A stretch of 51,775 bases of DNA, from assembly GCA_021731445.1 (NCBI GenBank), contig JAKFXK010000026.1:1-51775 (forward strand). The letters run 5' to 3'. Below, piece by piece: positions 16,475 through 24,810 of this stretch. How positions within the stretch are numbered: position 1 is the stretch's first letter; each line of letters begins with the position of its first letter. The stretch comes from Nevskiaceae bacterium (lineage in GTDB: Bacteria; Pseudomonadota; Gammaproteobacteria; Nevskiales; Nevskiaceae). The notes under the pieces were generated by a model that was given only the letters and a program-made list of their open reading frames with translations, was not told the origin of the DNA and made no database searches. The translations under genes and the position numbers were made by a program.

Positions 16475-17497
16475 TTACAGCGGTGACACCCGCACTTGAT
16501 CGCCAGGGCGCACACCCAGCTGCTGCGCCAGCTTAGTGCTCAGGGTCACGCTGCCGTCGTTCCCCATCGACTGCTGATCCAGCTCCGCATAGGCACAGCG
16601 GAAGTCACCGAGCACGGTGTTGGCCACCAGACAGGGCGCGCCACCTTGCGGCTGCCCGATGCGCACCTGCACCGACTGCGCGCGGCGGATGCTGCGGATC
16701 TCCTCGCGCGGTGCTTCCACGGTGGGTCCACCATCAAAGATGTCGATATAGCCCTGATAGCGAAAGCCCTCCTGCTGCAAGAGGTGTAGCGCAGGCGCGG
16801 TCTGCGGATGCACCTTGCCCATCACGTCCTGTGCCTTCTGTGGCAGCAGCACGGCGTAGATCGGGTGCGGCGGCATCAGCTCGGCAATGAAGGCCTTGTT
16901 GCCCATGCCGACGATGTGCTCCGCCTGGGTGTAGTCGACGCTCATGAAGTGCCGGCCCAGGCCCTCCCAGAACGGGGAGTGCCCTTTCTCGTCGGAGTCG
17001 CCGCGCATCTCGGCGATGACCTTGTCGGCAAAGCGATGCGGAAAGTTGGCCATGAACAGGAAGCGGCTTTTGCTGAGCAGCTTGCCCGCACCGACGCCAC
17101 GGAAATGCGGCTGCATGTAGAGCGAGCAGAGCACGCTCGCACCGGTGTAGTCGTTGGAGAGATACAGCGTCGGCACGCGGTTGTAGATGCCCAGTTCGCG
17201 GCTGGCATGAACAGTGAGGCCCACACGATAATTGTAGAAAGCCTCGTCGAGGCCACAGGCGGCCTCGATGGCACAACAGGCGCCCACTTCACCGGTGTCG
17301 GTCTCCACCATCACGAACAGGTATCGCTCGTGTCCGGCGACGGTCACATCCTTGGCGAAGGAGTGCAGCGAGAGTTCGATCTTCTCGCGCAGAAAAGCTT
17401 CGTTGGTGGGCAGTGAGGTGAAACCGGCGCCAGCGCTCTCGGCCAGGTGAACGAGGGCAGGGAGGTCAGCGAGGGTGATGGGGCGGATGATTTTCAT
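16475..17497 (-). CDS. astA: Arginine N-succinyltransferase AstA
   Basis: AstA transfers succinyl from succinyl-CoA to arginine, the first step of the AST pathway. The product has 340 residues (E. coli 344) and shows the family blocks MKIIRPITLADLPAL, SLYMQPHFRGVGAGKLLSK, MRGDSDEKGHSPFWEGLG and VFDGGPT-like IFDGGPTVEAP. It is a single-chain member, not the split alpha/beta form of Pseudomonas. It lies 25 bp downstream of the thioesterase gene, which overlaps the M20 hydrolase gene, so the three form one operon. Downstream is the receptor promoter region. Confidence 0.96.
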   Translation of the reverse strand: MKIIRPITLADLPALVHLAESAGAGFTSLPTNEAFLREKIELSLHSFAKDVTVAGHERYLFVMVETDTGEVGACCAIEAACGLDEAFYNYRVGLTVHASRELGIYNRVPTLYLSNDYTGASVLCSLYMQPHFRGVGAGKLLSKSRFLFMANFPHRFADKVIAEMRGDSDEKGHSPFWEGLGRHFMSVDYTQAEHIVGMGNKAFIAELMPPHPIYAVLLPQKAQDVMGKVHPQTAPALHLLQQEGFRYQGYIDIFDGGPTVEAPREEIRSIRRAQSVQVRIGQPQGGAPCLVANTVLGDFRCAYAELDQQSMGNDGSVTLSTKLAQQLGVRPGDQVRVSPL

Positions 17498-17522
17498 GTT
17501 CTGGTTTCAGGGAGGAGCCGGG

Positions 17523-17948
17523 TCAGGCACGGGCTGTGCCCAGGGCCAGTTGCTCACGCAGGCGCGGCGGCAGCGATGCCTTGCGCCACTCGCCGGGTTC
17601 GATATGGACGTAGATGGTTTCGGTGCGTGCACGAAGCGCCGTATCACCCTGTTGGCGAAACTCGGTGCGCACGGTAAAGCTGGTGTTGCCGATTGCCGTG
17701 GTGACCACGCTCAGCTCCAGCAATTCGTCATTGCGGCTGGGTGCGAACCACTCGGTGGTCTGCTTCACCAGCTGCATCTCGGGTAGCGGCCTGCCTTCAT
17801 CCTCCGCGTAGCCGAGCGCACGCAAAAATTCCGTGAAGGCAACATCCACGAAATCGCCATAGCGGGCATTGAACACGACCTTCTGCCCGTCACACTCGCC
17901 ATAGCGCACCCGCAGCTGCGTGGTGAAGACAACCGGACTCAGGTCCAT
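17523..17948 (-). CDS. Hotdog-fold acyl-CoA thioesterase (4HBT family)
   Basis: The product has 141 residues from an ATG at 17948 that overlaps the end of the M20 hydrolase gene by 10 nt. The N-terminal block LRVRYGECDGQKVVFNARYGDFVDVAF matches the YbgC/FadM active-site region (usual form RYxExDxxGVVYxxxYxxF), with Asp in the catalytic position (GECDG). Members hydrolyse short or medium acyl-CoA. Being locked between a peptidase-like hydrolase and astA, which uses succinyl-CoA, it may act on a CoA ester linked to this pathway, but the substrate is not shown by the sequence. Confidence 0.85.
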   Translation of the reverse strand: MDLSPVVFTTQLRVRYGECDGQKVVFNARYGDFVDVAFTEFLRALGYAEDEGRPLPEMQLVKQTTEWFAPSRNDELLELSVVTTAIGNTSFTVRTEFRQQGDTALRARTETIYVHIEPGEWRKASLPPRLREQLALGTARA

Positions 17949-19153
17949 TGCAGCTCCCCGCTCGCCAGCCGCAGAAGCAGCAGCGCCGAGAGTTTGGCGC
18001 GTTCGCTGATGGAGGACACCCGCATCCACTCCTGGTCACTGTGGATGCGGTCACCCACCACGCCCATGTTGTCGAGATTGGCGAGGCCGTGGGCTGCCAG
18101 ATTGTTGCCATCGCAGCAGCCGCCGGTGGGTTTGAAGTGCAGGCTCAAGCCCAGCTTCTGCCCACAATCGCCGACGTAGTCCATCAGCCGCTGGATTTCG
18201 GCATTCACGATCTTGGGCGGCCGCGTGAAGCCGCCGGAGAGTTCGCAGTGCAGGCCCTCGCGGCTGTTGAGACGCGTCATCAAGAGGTCCAGCTCGTCGT
18301 GCATCCAGCACTCGTCGCTGGCCTGCGAGGTGCGCACGTTGAACTTGAACACGGCGAGATCGGGCACGACGTTGAGCGCGCCGCCGCCACGCACGTAGCC
18401 GGGGTTGATGGTCACGCCGTCGCGGCTGCCATTGAGACTGTTCAGGCCGCCGATGAACTCGGCGCAGGCAGCAATGGCGTTGCGGCCCTTGTCGAAATCA
18501 CGGCCCGCGTGCGCTGCACGACCACGCACCACCACGTTGAAATTGCCGCTGCCCTTGCGGGCCGAAGCGAGCGAGCCATCGGGCAAGGCGGGTTCGTAGA
18601 TCAGTCCGAGGTGATGCGCTTTCGCCGCTTCCGCCAGCAGTGGTGCGGAGGACACCGAGCCGATCTCCTCGTCCGGATTCATCAGCACGGTCCAGCCGAT
18701 CTTTTCCTTCCAGGGCGAGCGTTCGAGCGCCGACAGCGCCTGCAACAGCACCAGCAGGCCGCCCTTGAGATCGGCCACGCCGGGACCGTTGAGCGTGTCA
18801 GCGTCGATCTCGCGCACGGCCTGAAAGGCGTGATCGACAGCAAACACGGTATCGAGATGGCCGCAGAAAAAAATCTGCAAGGGGGCCTCGGGCCGCAGCC
18901 GTAGCCGCAGCGCCTTGCCAAGCGGGCGGGTGATGGTCTGCCCCGCGTCGTTGACGCTCTGATGGTCTGCCAGCGTCAACAGCTCTGAGGCGGCGTGCAG
19001 CGGTGCGAAGACATCGCGCATCGCCTCTGCCATCGCCGTCACACCCGGCGCGTTGAAGCTGCCGGAGTTGATGCCCGCAAGCCGTATCAGCGTCTCGCGC
19101 ATGGCGGGCAGGGTAGCGTCGATGGGGGCGAGATAGGGGGTGTAGTCCGTCAT
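17939..19153 (-). CDS. M20-family zinc hydrolase next to astA (glutamate-carboxypeptidase-like)
   Basis: The product has 404 residues with the complete metal and catalytic set of M20 peptidases: His99 and Asp101 (FFCGHLDTV), bridging Asp128 (GPGVADLKGG), catalytic Glu162 with Glu163 (NPDEEIGS), Glu187 (IYEPAL) and His371 (GDRIHSDQE). An inserted dimerisation domain starts near RGRAAHAGRD. There is no signal peptide. M20 enzymes remove N-acyl or C-terminal Glu groups, for example acetylornithine deacetylase, succinyl-diaminopimelate desuccinylase and CPG2. Since it heads the astA operon and no astE is present in the window, desuccinylation of N-succinylglutamate is an attractive but unproven role. 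Confidence 0.88.
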   Translation of the reverse strand: MTDYTPYLAPIDATLPAMRETLIRLAGINSGSFNAPGVTAMAEAMRDVFAPLHAASELLTLADHQSVNDAGQTITRPLGKALRLRLRPEAPLQIFFCGHLDTVFAVDHAFQAVREIDADTLNGPGVADLKGGLLVLLQALSALERSPWKEKIGWTVLMNPDEEIGSVSSAPLLAEAAKAHHLGLIYEPALPDGSLASARKGSGNFNVVVRGRAAHAGRDFDKGRNAIAACAEFIGGLNSLNGSRDGVTINPGYVRGGGALNVVPDLAVFKFNVRTSQASDECWMHDELDLLMTRLNSREGLHCELSGGFTRPPKIVNAEIQRLMDYVGDCGQKLGLSLHFKPTGGCCDGNNLAAHGLANLDNMGVVGDRIHSDQEWMRVSSISERAKLSALLLLRLASGELQWT

Positions 19154-19216
19154 GGCGCGATTTTAGTGGAATGCTTGTTGCGAGCCTTGTGGCATTGCCA
19201 TCGCTACACTCATGCC

Positions 19217-20167
19217 ATGACACAGCGCGCCCTCCCAAATCATCGTCATTCCCGCGCAGGCGGGAATCCAGTTTTTCTCGCTGCGATGCGCAAAATCCGA
19301 AACTGGATTGCGTTTGGCTTAAGCGGGGGTGACCAACGTCACTCCCGATCCTGGCCAAACGCCTACGCGGGAATGACGGCAGTTCTGCTGGCCTTGCTCG
19401 CAACGCCAGCAAGCGCAGCCGACCAGGCCCTGTGGGAGAAATCTACCCTCAACCAGATCATGAAGCGCGGCGAACTGCGCGTGGGGCTGGAGGCCGGCTA
19501 CATGCCCTTCGAGATGCGCGACAAGAACGGCAACATCATCGGCTTCGATGTCGACCTCGCCAAGAAGATGGCGAGCGTGCTCAAGGTCAAGGTCACTTTC
19601 GTCAACACCCAGTGGGACGGCATCATCCCGGCCTTGCTCACCGACAAGTTCGACATCCTTATGTCCGGCATGACCATCACGCCGGAGCGCAACGCGCAGG
19701 TCAATTTCAGCCAGCCCTACATCACCGTCGGCCAGACCGCACTCCTGGCCGGCAAGCACAAGGGCAAGGTGCTCAATGCCAAGCAGCTCGATGATCCCAA
19801 ATACGTGATCGCCACCAAGCTCGGCACCTCCGGCGATATCGTCAGCCAGCGCCTGCTGCCACGCGCGAAGATCAAGAAGTTCGAGACCGAAGCCGACGCC
19901 GCCCTCGAAGTGAAGAACGGCCGCGCCGACGCCTTCGTCTACGACCTGCCGTATCTGGCTGTCTATGCCAACCAGTATCCAGAGGGCGTCCACATGCTGC
20001 CCGATCCTTTTACCAAGGAAGACCTTGGCTGGGCGATCAAGAAGGGTGACCCCGACTTCTTGAACTGGCTCGACCATTTCATCGTCGCCATCAAGAACGA
20101 CGGCACCTACGACGTGCTGCACAACCGCTGGTTCAACAGCACGGCCTGGCTGAAGAACGTGCAATGA
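19217..20167 (+). CDS. Polar amino acid ABC transporter, periplasmic binding protein, with a repeat in its signal region
   Basis: The mature part (from AADQALWEKSTLNQIMKRGE) is a full SBP_bac_3 protein: GELRVGLEAGYMPFEM, GFDVDLAKKMA, DILMSGMTITPER, YDLPYLAVY and WAIKKGDPDFLNWLDHF. It binds a polar amino acid for import. The N terminus is odd. From the Met at 19217 the frame runs MTQRALPNH, then through a dispersed repeat (19245-19377, giving RHSRAGGNPVF), then AVLLALLATPASA, a good signal-peptide end. Other starts are 19286 and 19373, the last inside the repeat end. None has a clear ribosome site. TACACT at 19205-19210 could be a -10 box. It overlaps the permease gene by 4 nt (ATGA). Confidence 0.9.
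   Translation: MTQRALPNHRHSRAGGNPVFLAAMRKIRNWIAFGLSGGDQRHSRSWPNAYAGMTAVLLALLATPASAADQALWEKSTLNQIMKRGELRVGLEAGYMPFEMRDKNGNIIGFDVDLAKKMASVLKVKVTFVNTQWDGIIPALLTDKFDILMSGMTITPERNAQVNFSQPYITVGQTALLAGKHKGKVLNAKQLDDPKYVIATKLGTSGDIVSQRLLPRAKIKKFETEADAALEVKNGRADAFVYDLPYLAVYANQYPEGVHMLPDPFTKEDLGWAIKKGDPDFLNWLDHFIVAIKNDGTYDVLHNRWFNSTAWLKNVQ
19245..19377. repeat. Dispersed palindromic repeat, copy 1 (inside the binding-protein signal region)
   Basis: The outer ends GTCATTCCCGC...GCGGGAATGAC are inverted. Inside, two inverted 24-nt-type modules (19311-19332 and 19339-19362, consensus GTCAnnCCCGCTTnAGCCAAACGC) face each other. The whole 133 bp is open in the reading frame of the binding protein. Confidence 0.85.
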
Positions 20168-21099
20168 GGCCTGCAAACCCTGCCTGGCGACTGCTCACCG
20201 TCGCCCTCGTCCTGCTGATCGGGGCTGGCCTCTACTGGGCCACCATCAAGGTCAACTACCAATGGCGCTGGGACCGCGTGCCGGAATACCTGCTCATCAC
20301 CGGCGGAGAGGATGTGCTCTCGCCCGTGGATGGCACTGTGGCCGTGCAGGGCAAGCAGATCACGCTCACGCCGCTGCTCGGCGGCGAGCCGCAGACTTTT
20401 CCCGAGATCGACGTCGTGCAGGTCAGCGATGGCGAGATCGTGTTCGCCAACAACACGCTCGGCAAGAAGAGCGGCGTCACACCGGGGCCCTTGCTGGTCG
20501 GCCTCTGGGTGACGCTGCAAATCTCCGCTTGGTCGCTGGTGTTCGCACTGATCCTTGGCCTCATCGCTGGGCTGGGCCGTGTCTCGGCCAACCCCGCCGC
20601 GCGTGACATGGCGGCGATCTATGTCGAGCTGATCCGCGGCACGCCGCTATTGGTGCAGATGTTCATCGTCTACTTCTTTCTCGGCACCGTGCTCAATCTC
20701 TCAGGCTTCGTCGCCGGTGTCGCGGCCCTCTCGGTGTTCACCGGCGCCTATGTCGCCGAGATCATCCGCAGCGGCATCGAGGGCGTGGCCAAGGGCCAGA
20801 TGGAAGCGGCGCGCTCATTGGGCATGAGCCACTGGCAGGCCATGCGCCACATCGTGCTGCCGCAGGCCTTCAGGCGCTCGCTGCCGCCGCTGGCAGGCCA
20901 GAGCATCAATCTCATCAAGGACTCTTCACTCGTCTCGATCATGGCGCTCACTGATCTCACCAAGGCCGGCCGCGAGATCGTCGCCTCCACCTTCAGCCCC
21001 TTCGAGGTCTGGTTCACGGTGGCGCTGATGTACCTGCTGCTCACCGGCCTGCTCTCGATCTACGTCCGAAAGCTCGAAAAGAAGATGGCCCATGACTAA
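20164..21099 (+). CDS. Amino acid ABC transporter permease with a periplasmic insert
   Basis: The product has 311 residues, longer than the usual 220-240 of HisM/GlnQ-type permeases. A first membrane helix (about 8-27) and the family segment [13 protein letters not shown] are followed by roughly 70 residues of beta-rich sequence ([39 protein letters not shown]) before the core resumes at [14 protein letters not shown]. The binding-protein-dependent transport motif for the ATPase is intact ([27 protein letters not shown], region 190-230). It forms the inner-membrane channel with the neighbouring ATPase. The start overlaps the binding-protein stop by 4 nt, and the end overlaps the ATPase start by 8 nt. 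Confidence 0.93.
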   Translation: MRPANPAWRLLTVALVLLIGAGLYWATIKVNYQWRWDRVPEYLLITGGEDVLSPVDGTVAVQGKQITLTPLLGGEPQTFPEIDVVQVSDGEIVFANNTLGKKSGVTPGPLLVGLWVTLQISAWSLVFALILGLIAGLGRVSANPAARDMAAIYVELIRGTPLLVQMFIVYFFLGTVLNLSGFVAGVAALSVFTGAYVAEIIRSGIEGVAKGQMEAARSLGMSHWQAMRHIVLPQAFRRSLPPLAGQSINLIKDSSLVSIMALTDLTKAGREIVASTFSPFEVWFTVALMYLLLTGLLSIYVRKLEKKMAHD

Positions 21100-21856
21100 G
21101 ACCATTGCCCCGGATGCCGAAGTGCTGATCGACGCCCGCGAGGTGAGCAAGCGTTATCCCAACGGCACGCAGGCGCTCACCAAGGTCTCGTTGCAGGTGC
21201 GGCGTGGCGAGGTGGTCTGCATCGTCGGCCCCTCCGGCTCCGGCAAGTCCACCCTGCTGCGCACCATCAACGCGATGGAGAGCATCAGCAGCGGTGAGGT
21301 GACGATGGACGGCATCAGCGTCCACCATCCCAAGACCAACCTCAATGAGGTGCGCACCCACGCCGGCATGGTGTTCCAGCAGTTCAATCTGTTCCCGCAC
21401 AAGACCGCGCTGGAAAACGTGATGCTGGCTCCCATGCAGGTGCTCAAGATGCCGGTGGAAGAAGCCCGCGAACGTGCCGGGAAGCTGTTGGAAAAAGTGG
21501 GCCTGGCCGAAAAGGCCCAGAGCCGCCCTTCGCAGCTCAGCGGCGGCCAGCAGCAGCGCGTCGCCATCGCCCGTGCCCTCGCCATGCAGCCGCGCGTGAT
21601 GCTGTTCGACGAACCCACCAGCGCGCTTGACCCGGAGAAAGTCGGCGAAGTGCTGGAGGTGATGAAGCAGCTGGCGCTAGAAGGAATGACGATGGTGGTC
21701 GTCACCCACGAGATGGGCTTTGCCCGCGCCGTGGCCAACCGCGTGGTGTTCATGGATGGCGGCGAGCTGGTGTATCAGGACGCGCCGGAGGCCTTCTTCA
21801 GCAACGCCCAGCATGAAAGGCTGCGCAGCTTTTTGGGGCAGGTGTTGCCGCACTAG
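21092..21856 (+). CDS. Amino acid ABC transporter ATP-binding protein
   Basis: The product has 254 residues with Walker [10 protein letters not shown] (46-54), Q loop [12 protein letters not shown], signature [15 protein letters not shown], Walker [15 protein letters not shown] and H loop [10 protein letters not shown]. This is the GlnQ/HisP subfamily that drives import of polar amino acids. It is the third gene of the importer operon, and its first codons overlap the permease. Given the divergent AST genes next door, arginine, ornithine or a succinylated relative is a plausible substrate, but this is inference from location. Confidence 0.95.
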   Translation: MTKTIAPDAEVLIDAREVSKRYPNGTQALTKVSLQVRRGEVVCIVGPSGSGKSTLLRTINAMESISSGEVTMDGISVHHPKTNLNEVRTHAGMVFQQFNLFPHKTALENVMLAPMQVLKMPVEEARERAGKLLEKVGLAEKAQSRPSQLSGGQQQRVAIARALAMQPRVMLFDEPTSALDPEKVGEVLEVMKQLALEGMTMVVVTHEMGFARAVANRVVFMDGGELVYQDAPEAFFSNAQHERLRSFLGQVLPH

Positions 21857-21889
21857 CCGCCGCGCACGCGGCTTGCAGGTTGGGGGGCA

Positions 21890-22670
21890 ATGAACACCGC
21901 CGCCCTGCCCATTACCGCCCAGCTGCACTCCTGGCTCAATGCCTGGCGTTGGGCGACGGATCGCCGCGCGCGCCACCAGCCCAGGCCCTACCGCGAGACG
22001 CCGGCCGGTGCGCTGACGGGTCTGCGGCTGCCGGTTTCCCGACGCCTCTCAGCTGCGCTCGCATTACGGGGTGGCGTTCGAGAAACAGCTCAACGCCGAC
22101 AACGCGTTGGAGAACTACGTCTATCTCGACGTGCTGCACCGCCTGCGCGAGCAGAGCTCGCGCTGGCCTGCCGTGCAGGGGCGGGTGCTGGATGTGGGCT
22201 GCAAGAGCTTCTACTACGCCGCCGCACTCGCTGCGGCTTTTAAACCCGCACAGCTCATGGGGCTGGAGCTGGAAGGCCACCGCCGCTACCGCGACGGCCA
22301 TCGGCGCAGCGACTACGCCGCCTTTTATTCCGGGCAGATCAGCGGCACGCGCTATCACGTGGGCGATGTCTGCGACTGGCGCGACAAGGCTGATCTGGTC
22401 AGCTGCTGGTATCCCTTCGTGTTCGCCGAGGTCGCACTCGCCTGGGGGCTGCCGCTCTCGGCCTTCGCGCCGCAGCGGTTCTTCCCGGCGCTGGCGAGCG
22501 CCATCGCACCCGGCGGGCTGCTGCTGGTGGTGAATCAGGGGCTGGCCGAGTGGCAGCAGACCGCGCACTGGCTGGGCGAGCAGCGCCTGCGTAGCGTGGC
22601 CCGCGTGGTGGTGGACATGCCGCTGCTGCCGCGCCCCGCGCCGCCGGTGGCGTCACTTTGGCAGGCCTGA
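21890..22670 (+). pseudogene. SAM-methyltransferase-like gene with a frameshift near 22038
   Basis: One protein is split over two frames. The first part starts at 21890 (ribosome site GGGGGG, MNTAALPITAQLHSW) and stays sensible to GLRLPVS. Skipping one C in CCC (22038-22040) continues as DASQLRSHYGVAFEKQL and on to the stop at 22670, about 259 residues in all. The second part has a motif I-like GRVLDVGCKSFYYAAAL and DLVSCWYPF, as in class I SAM-dependent methyltransferases, though motif I is not perfect. It follows the ABC operon by 33 bp. A sequencing error, a real mutation or, less likely, +1 frameshifting could explain the break. No substrate can be suggested. Confidence 0.7.
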
Positions 22671-22685
22671 ACGCTACGCGAATCT

Positions 22686-22781
22686 GTCATTCCCGCGTAG
22701 GCGGGAATCCAGAGCGCCGCGCAGTGCTGTGTAGTTCCGCGCTCACTGAGAGAACTGGATTCCCGCTTTCGCGGGAATGAC
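22686..22781. repeat. Dispersed palindromic repeat, copy 2
   Basis: The arms GTCATTCCCGCGTAGGCGGG (from 22686) and GATTCCCGCTTTCGCGGGAA (within 22755-22781) form the inverted ends of a 96-bp unit. It lies between two convergent genes and ends 3 bp before the ABC-F stop codon. It could serve as a bidirectional transcript end. Confidence 0.88.
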
Positions 22782-22784
22782 GAA

Positions 22785-24674
22785 TCAAGCCAAGGCTTCG
22801 CTGGCTTCCATCCACTGCTCTTCAGCGACTGAAAGCTCGGCACGCGCCGCGGCCTGCCGCTGCTGAAGGCGGGTGGCGTCCTTGTGGCGGCTGGCTTCGT
22901 ACAGCGCAGGATCAGCCAGCTCGGCTTCGAGTGACTTGAGCTCCTTGCTGAGCTTCTCGATCTGCTTGTCGAGTTTCTTCACCGTTTCGCGCAGGGTCTT
23001 GGCCGCTTCGGCATCAAGCACCGGCTTGGGTGCGGTGACAGCCACGGCCTTGGGCGCTGCACTGTCATTGCGCTGCGCAGCACGGCGGGTTTCGCGCAGC
23101 CACTTGGCGTAATCGTCGAGATCGCCGTCGTAAGGCTCGCAGACGCCATCATGCACGCGCCACAGGGTGTCGCAGCAGCTCTCGACCATGTGGCGGTCGT
23201 GGCTGATCAGCACTACCGCGCCGGGGTAGTCCTGCAAGGCGTTTTCGACGGCCTGGCGCATCTCCAGATCGAGATGGTTGGTCGGCTCGTCCAGCAGCAG
23301 AAGATTGGGGCGCTGATAGGCGACGATGGCGAGTGCGAGGCGGGCCTTCTCGCCGCCTGAGAAGGGTGCGATCGGCTCATTCTGCCGGTCGCCCTTGAAG
23401 ACAAAGCTGCCGAGATAATCGCGTACGGACTGGTCGGGTGCCTTCATGTCCAGCCGCTTGATGTGCATGAAGGCACTGGCGGCGGGATCCAGCGTTTCGA
23501 GCTGGTGCTGGGCGTAGTAGCCCACCTTCAAATAGGGGTCGCGGGTCACTTCGCCACCCATCCATTCGAGTTCGCCTGCGAGCGTCTTGATGAGGGTGGA
23601 TTTGCCGGCACCATTGGCACCGAGCACCGCGACGCGATCACCGGGCGCGAGGATGATGCGCACATTCTTGAGCAGCGGCTTGCCGGGGTAGCCGGCGTTG
23701 CCGCCCATCACCCGCAGCAGCGGCGAGTTGGCGCGCTCGGGCTTGCGAAATACGAAATCGAACTCGCTGTCGGCCAGCACGGGGGCGACCAGCTCCATGC
23801 GTTCCAGCGCCTTCATGCGACTCTGCGCCTGCTTGGCCTTGCTGGCATGGGTCTTGAAGCGATTGACGAAGGATTGCAGGTGGGCAATACGCATCTGCTG
23901 CTTGCCGTGCGCCTGCGCCTGCAGAGTGAGGCGCTCGGCGCGCTGCAGCTCGAAAGCCGAATAGTTGCCTGCATAGAGCGTGCCTGCCGTGCGTTCCAGA
24001 TGCAGGGTGTGCGTGGTCACGGCGTCGAGAAAATCGCGGTCGTGCGAGATCAGCAGCAGCGTGCCCTTGAAGCTACTGAGTTCCTCCTGCAACCAAAGTG
24101 CGGCGTCGAGATCGAGGTGGTTGGTGGGTTCGTCGAGCAGCAGCAGATCGCTGCGCTTGAGCAGCGCACGCGCGAGGTTCAGGCGCATGCGCCAGCCGCC
24201 GGAGAAGGAGGCGACCGGGTTTTCCTGCTGGCTGGGTGCAAAGCCCAGGCCGTGCAGCAGCTGCGCCGCGCGCGACTTGGCCGCATAGCCGTCAATCATC
24301 GCCATGCGATCGTGCAGCTTGGTCAGCTGCTCGATGTCGGCGTCGGTGGGGTGCATCTCCAGCCGCTCTTCCACCGCCTTCAGCTTGGCCTCCAACGAAC
24401 GCAGTTCCTCGTCACCGTCCAGTGCGTATTCGATCGCAGGCTGGGGCAGGGCGGGAGTGTCCTGGCTGACGTTGGCGACCACCAGGCTCCTGGGCAGGTC
24501 GATGCTGCCGCCATCTGGGGTGAGTTCACGACGTATCGCCGCAAACAGGGTGGACTTGCCGACGCCGTTCTTGCCGATCACGCCCACGCGCTGGTTGGCG
24601 TGGATGACGACGGAGACGTTTTCGAGCAGCGTCTTGACGTTGCGACGCAGCGTGAGGTTTTGGAGGGCGAGCAT
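22785..24674 (-). CDS. ABC-F family ATPase, YheS-like
   Basis: The product has 629 residues from the Met at 24674 (MLALQNLTLRRNVKTLLENV); an in-frame Met at 24716 adds only unrelated residues. Two nucleotide-binding domains are complete: GKNGVGKST and FSGGWRMRLNLARAL with LLLDEPTNHLD, then GANGAGKST and FSGGEKARLALAIV with a second LLLDEPTNHLD. The interdomain P-site tRNA-interaction motif region lies between them. The C terminus is a coiled coil (KKLDKQIEKLSKELKSLEAE). No membrane segments are present, so it is a translation factor or ribosome rescue type protein, closest to E. coli YheS in layout and start. Confidence 0.92.
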   Translation of the reverse strand: MLALQNLTLRRNVKTLLENVSVVIHANQRVGVIGKNGVGKSTLFAAIRRELTPDGGSIDLPRSLVVANVSQDTPALPQPAIEYALDGDEELRSLEAKLKAVEERLEMHPTDADIEQLTKLHDRMAMIDGYAAKSRAAQLLHGLGFAPSQQENPVASFSGGWRMRLNLARALLKRSDLLLLDEPTNHLDLDAALWLQEELSSFKGTLLLISHDRDFLDAVTTHTLHLERTAGTLYAGNYSAFELQRAERLTLQAQAHGKQQMRIAHLQSFVNRFKTHASKAKQAQSRMKALERMELVAPVLADSEFDFVFRKPERANSPLLRVMGGNAGYPGKPLLKNVRIILAPGDRVAVLGANGAGKSTLIKTLAGELEWMGGEVTRDPYLKVGYYAQHQLETLDPAASAFMHIKRLDMKAPDQSVRDYLGSFVFKGDRQNEPIAPFSGGEKARLALAIVAYQRPNLLLLDEPTNHLDLEMRQAVENALQDYPGAVVLISHDRHMVESCCDTLWRVHDGVCEPYDGDLDDYAKWLRETRRAAQRNDSAAPKAVAVTAPKPVLDAEAAKTLRETVKKLDKQIEKLSKELKSLEAELADPALYEASRHKDATRLQQRQAAARAELSVAEEQWMEASEALA

Positions 24675-24721
24675 GTGAAGCGACCGGCGGCAGGGGCGCG
24701 ATTCTACGCGCTGCACACCTT

Positions 24722-24808
24722 GTCATTCCCGCTTAAGCCAAAGGCTCCAGCTGGTTTGTGATGTTCTTCGCCCCTTAAAAGCCTGGATACCCGGCCCGCG
24801 GGTATGAC
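24722..24808. repeat. Dispersed palindromic repeat, copy 3 (degenerate)
   Basis: It begins GTCATTCCCGCTTAAGCCAA, the 24-nt module, and ends in GCGGGTATGAC. The middle has diverged. It lies between the ABC-F gene start and the end of the hydrolase gene, both on the minus strand. Confidence 0.7.
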
Positions 24809-24810
24809 AG

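Noticed and set aside
22030..22045. Programmed +1 frameshift at TCC-CGA
   Set aside because: No stop codon, stimulatory structure or conservation evidence is visible; a base error or mutation in a C run is simpler.
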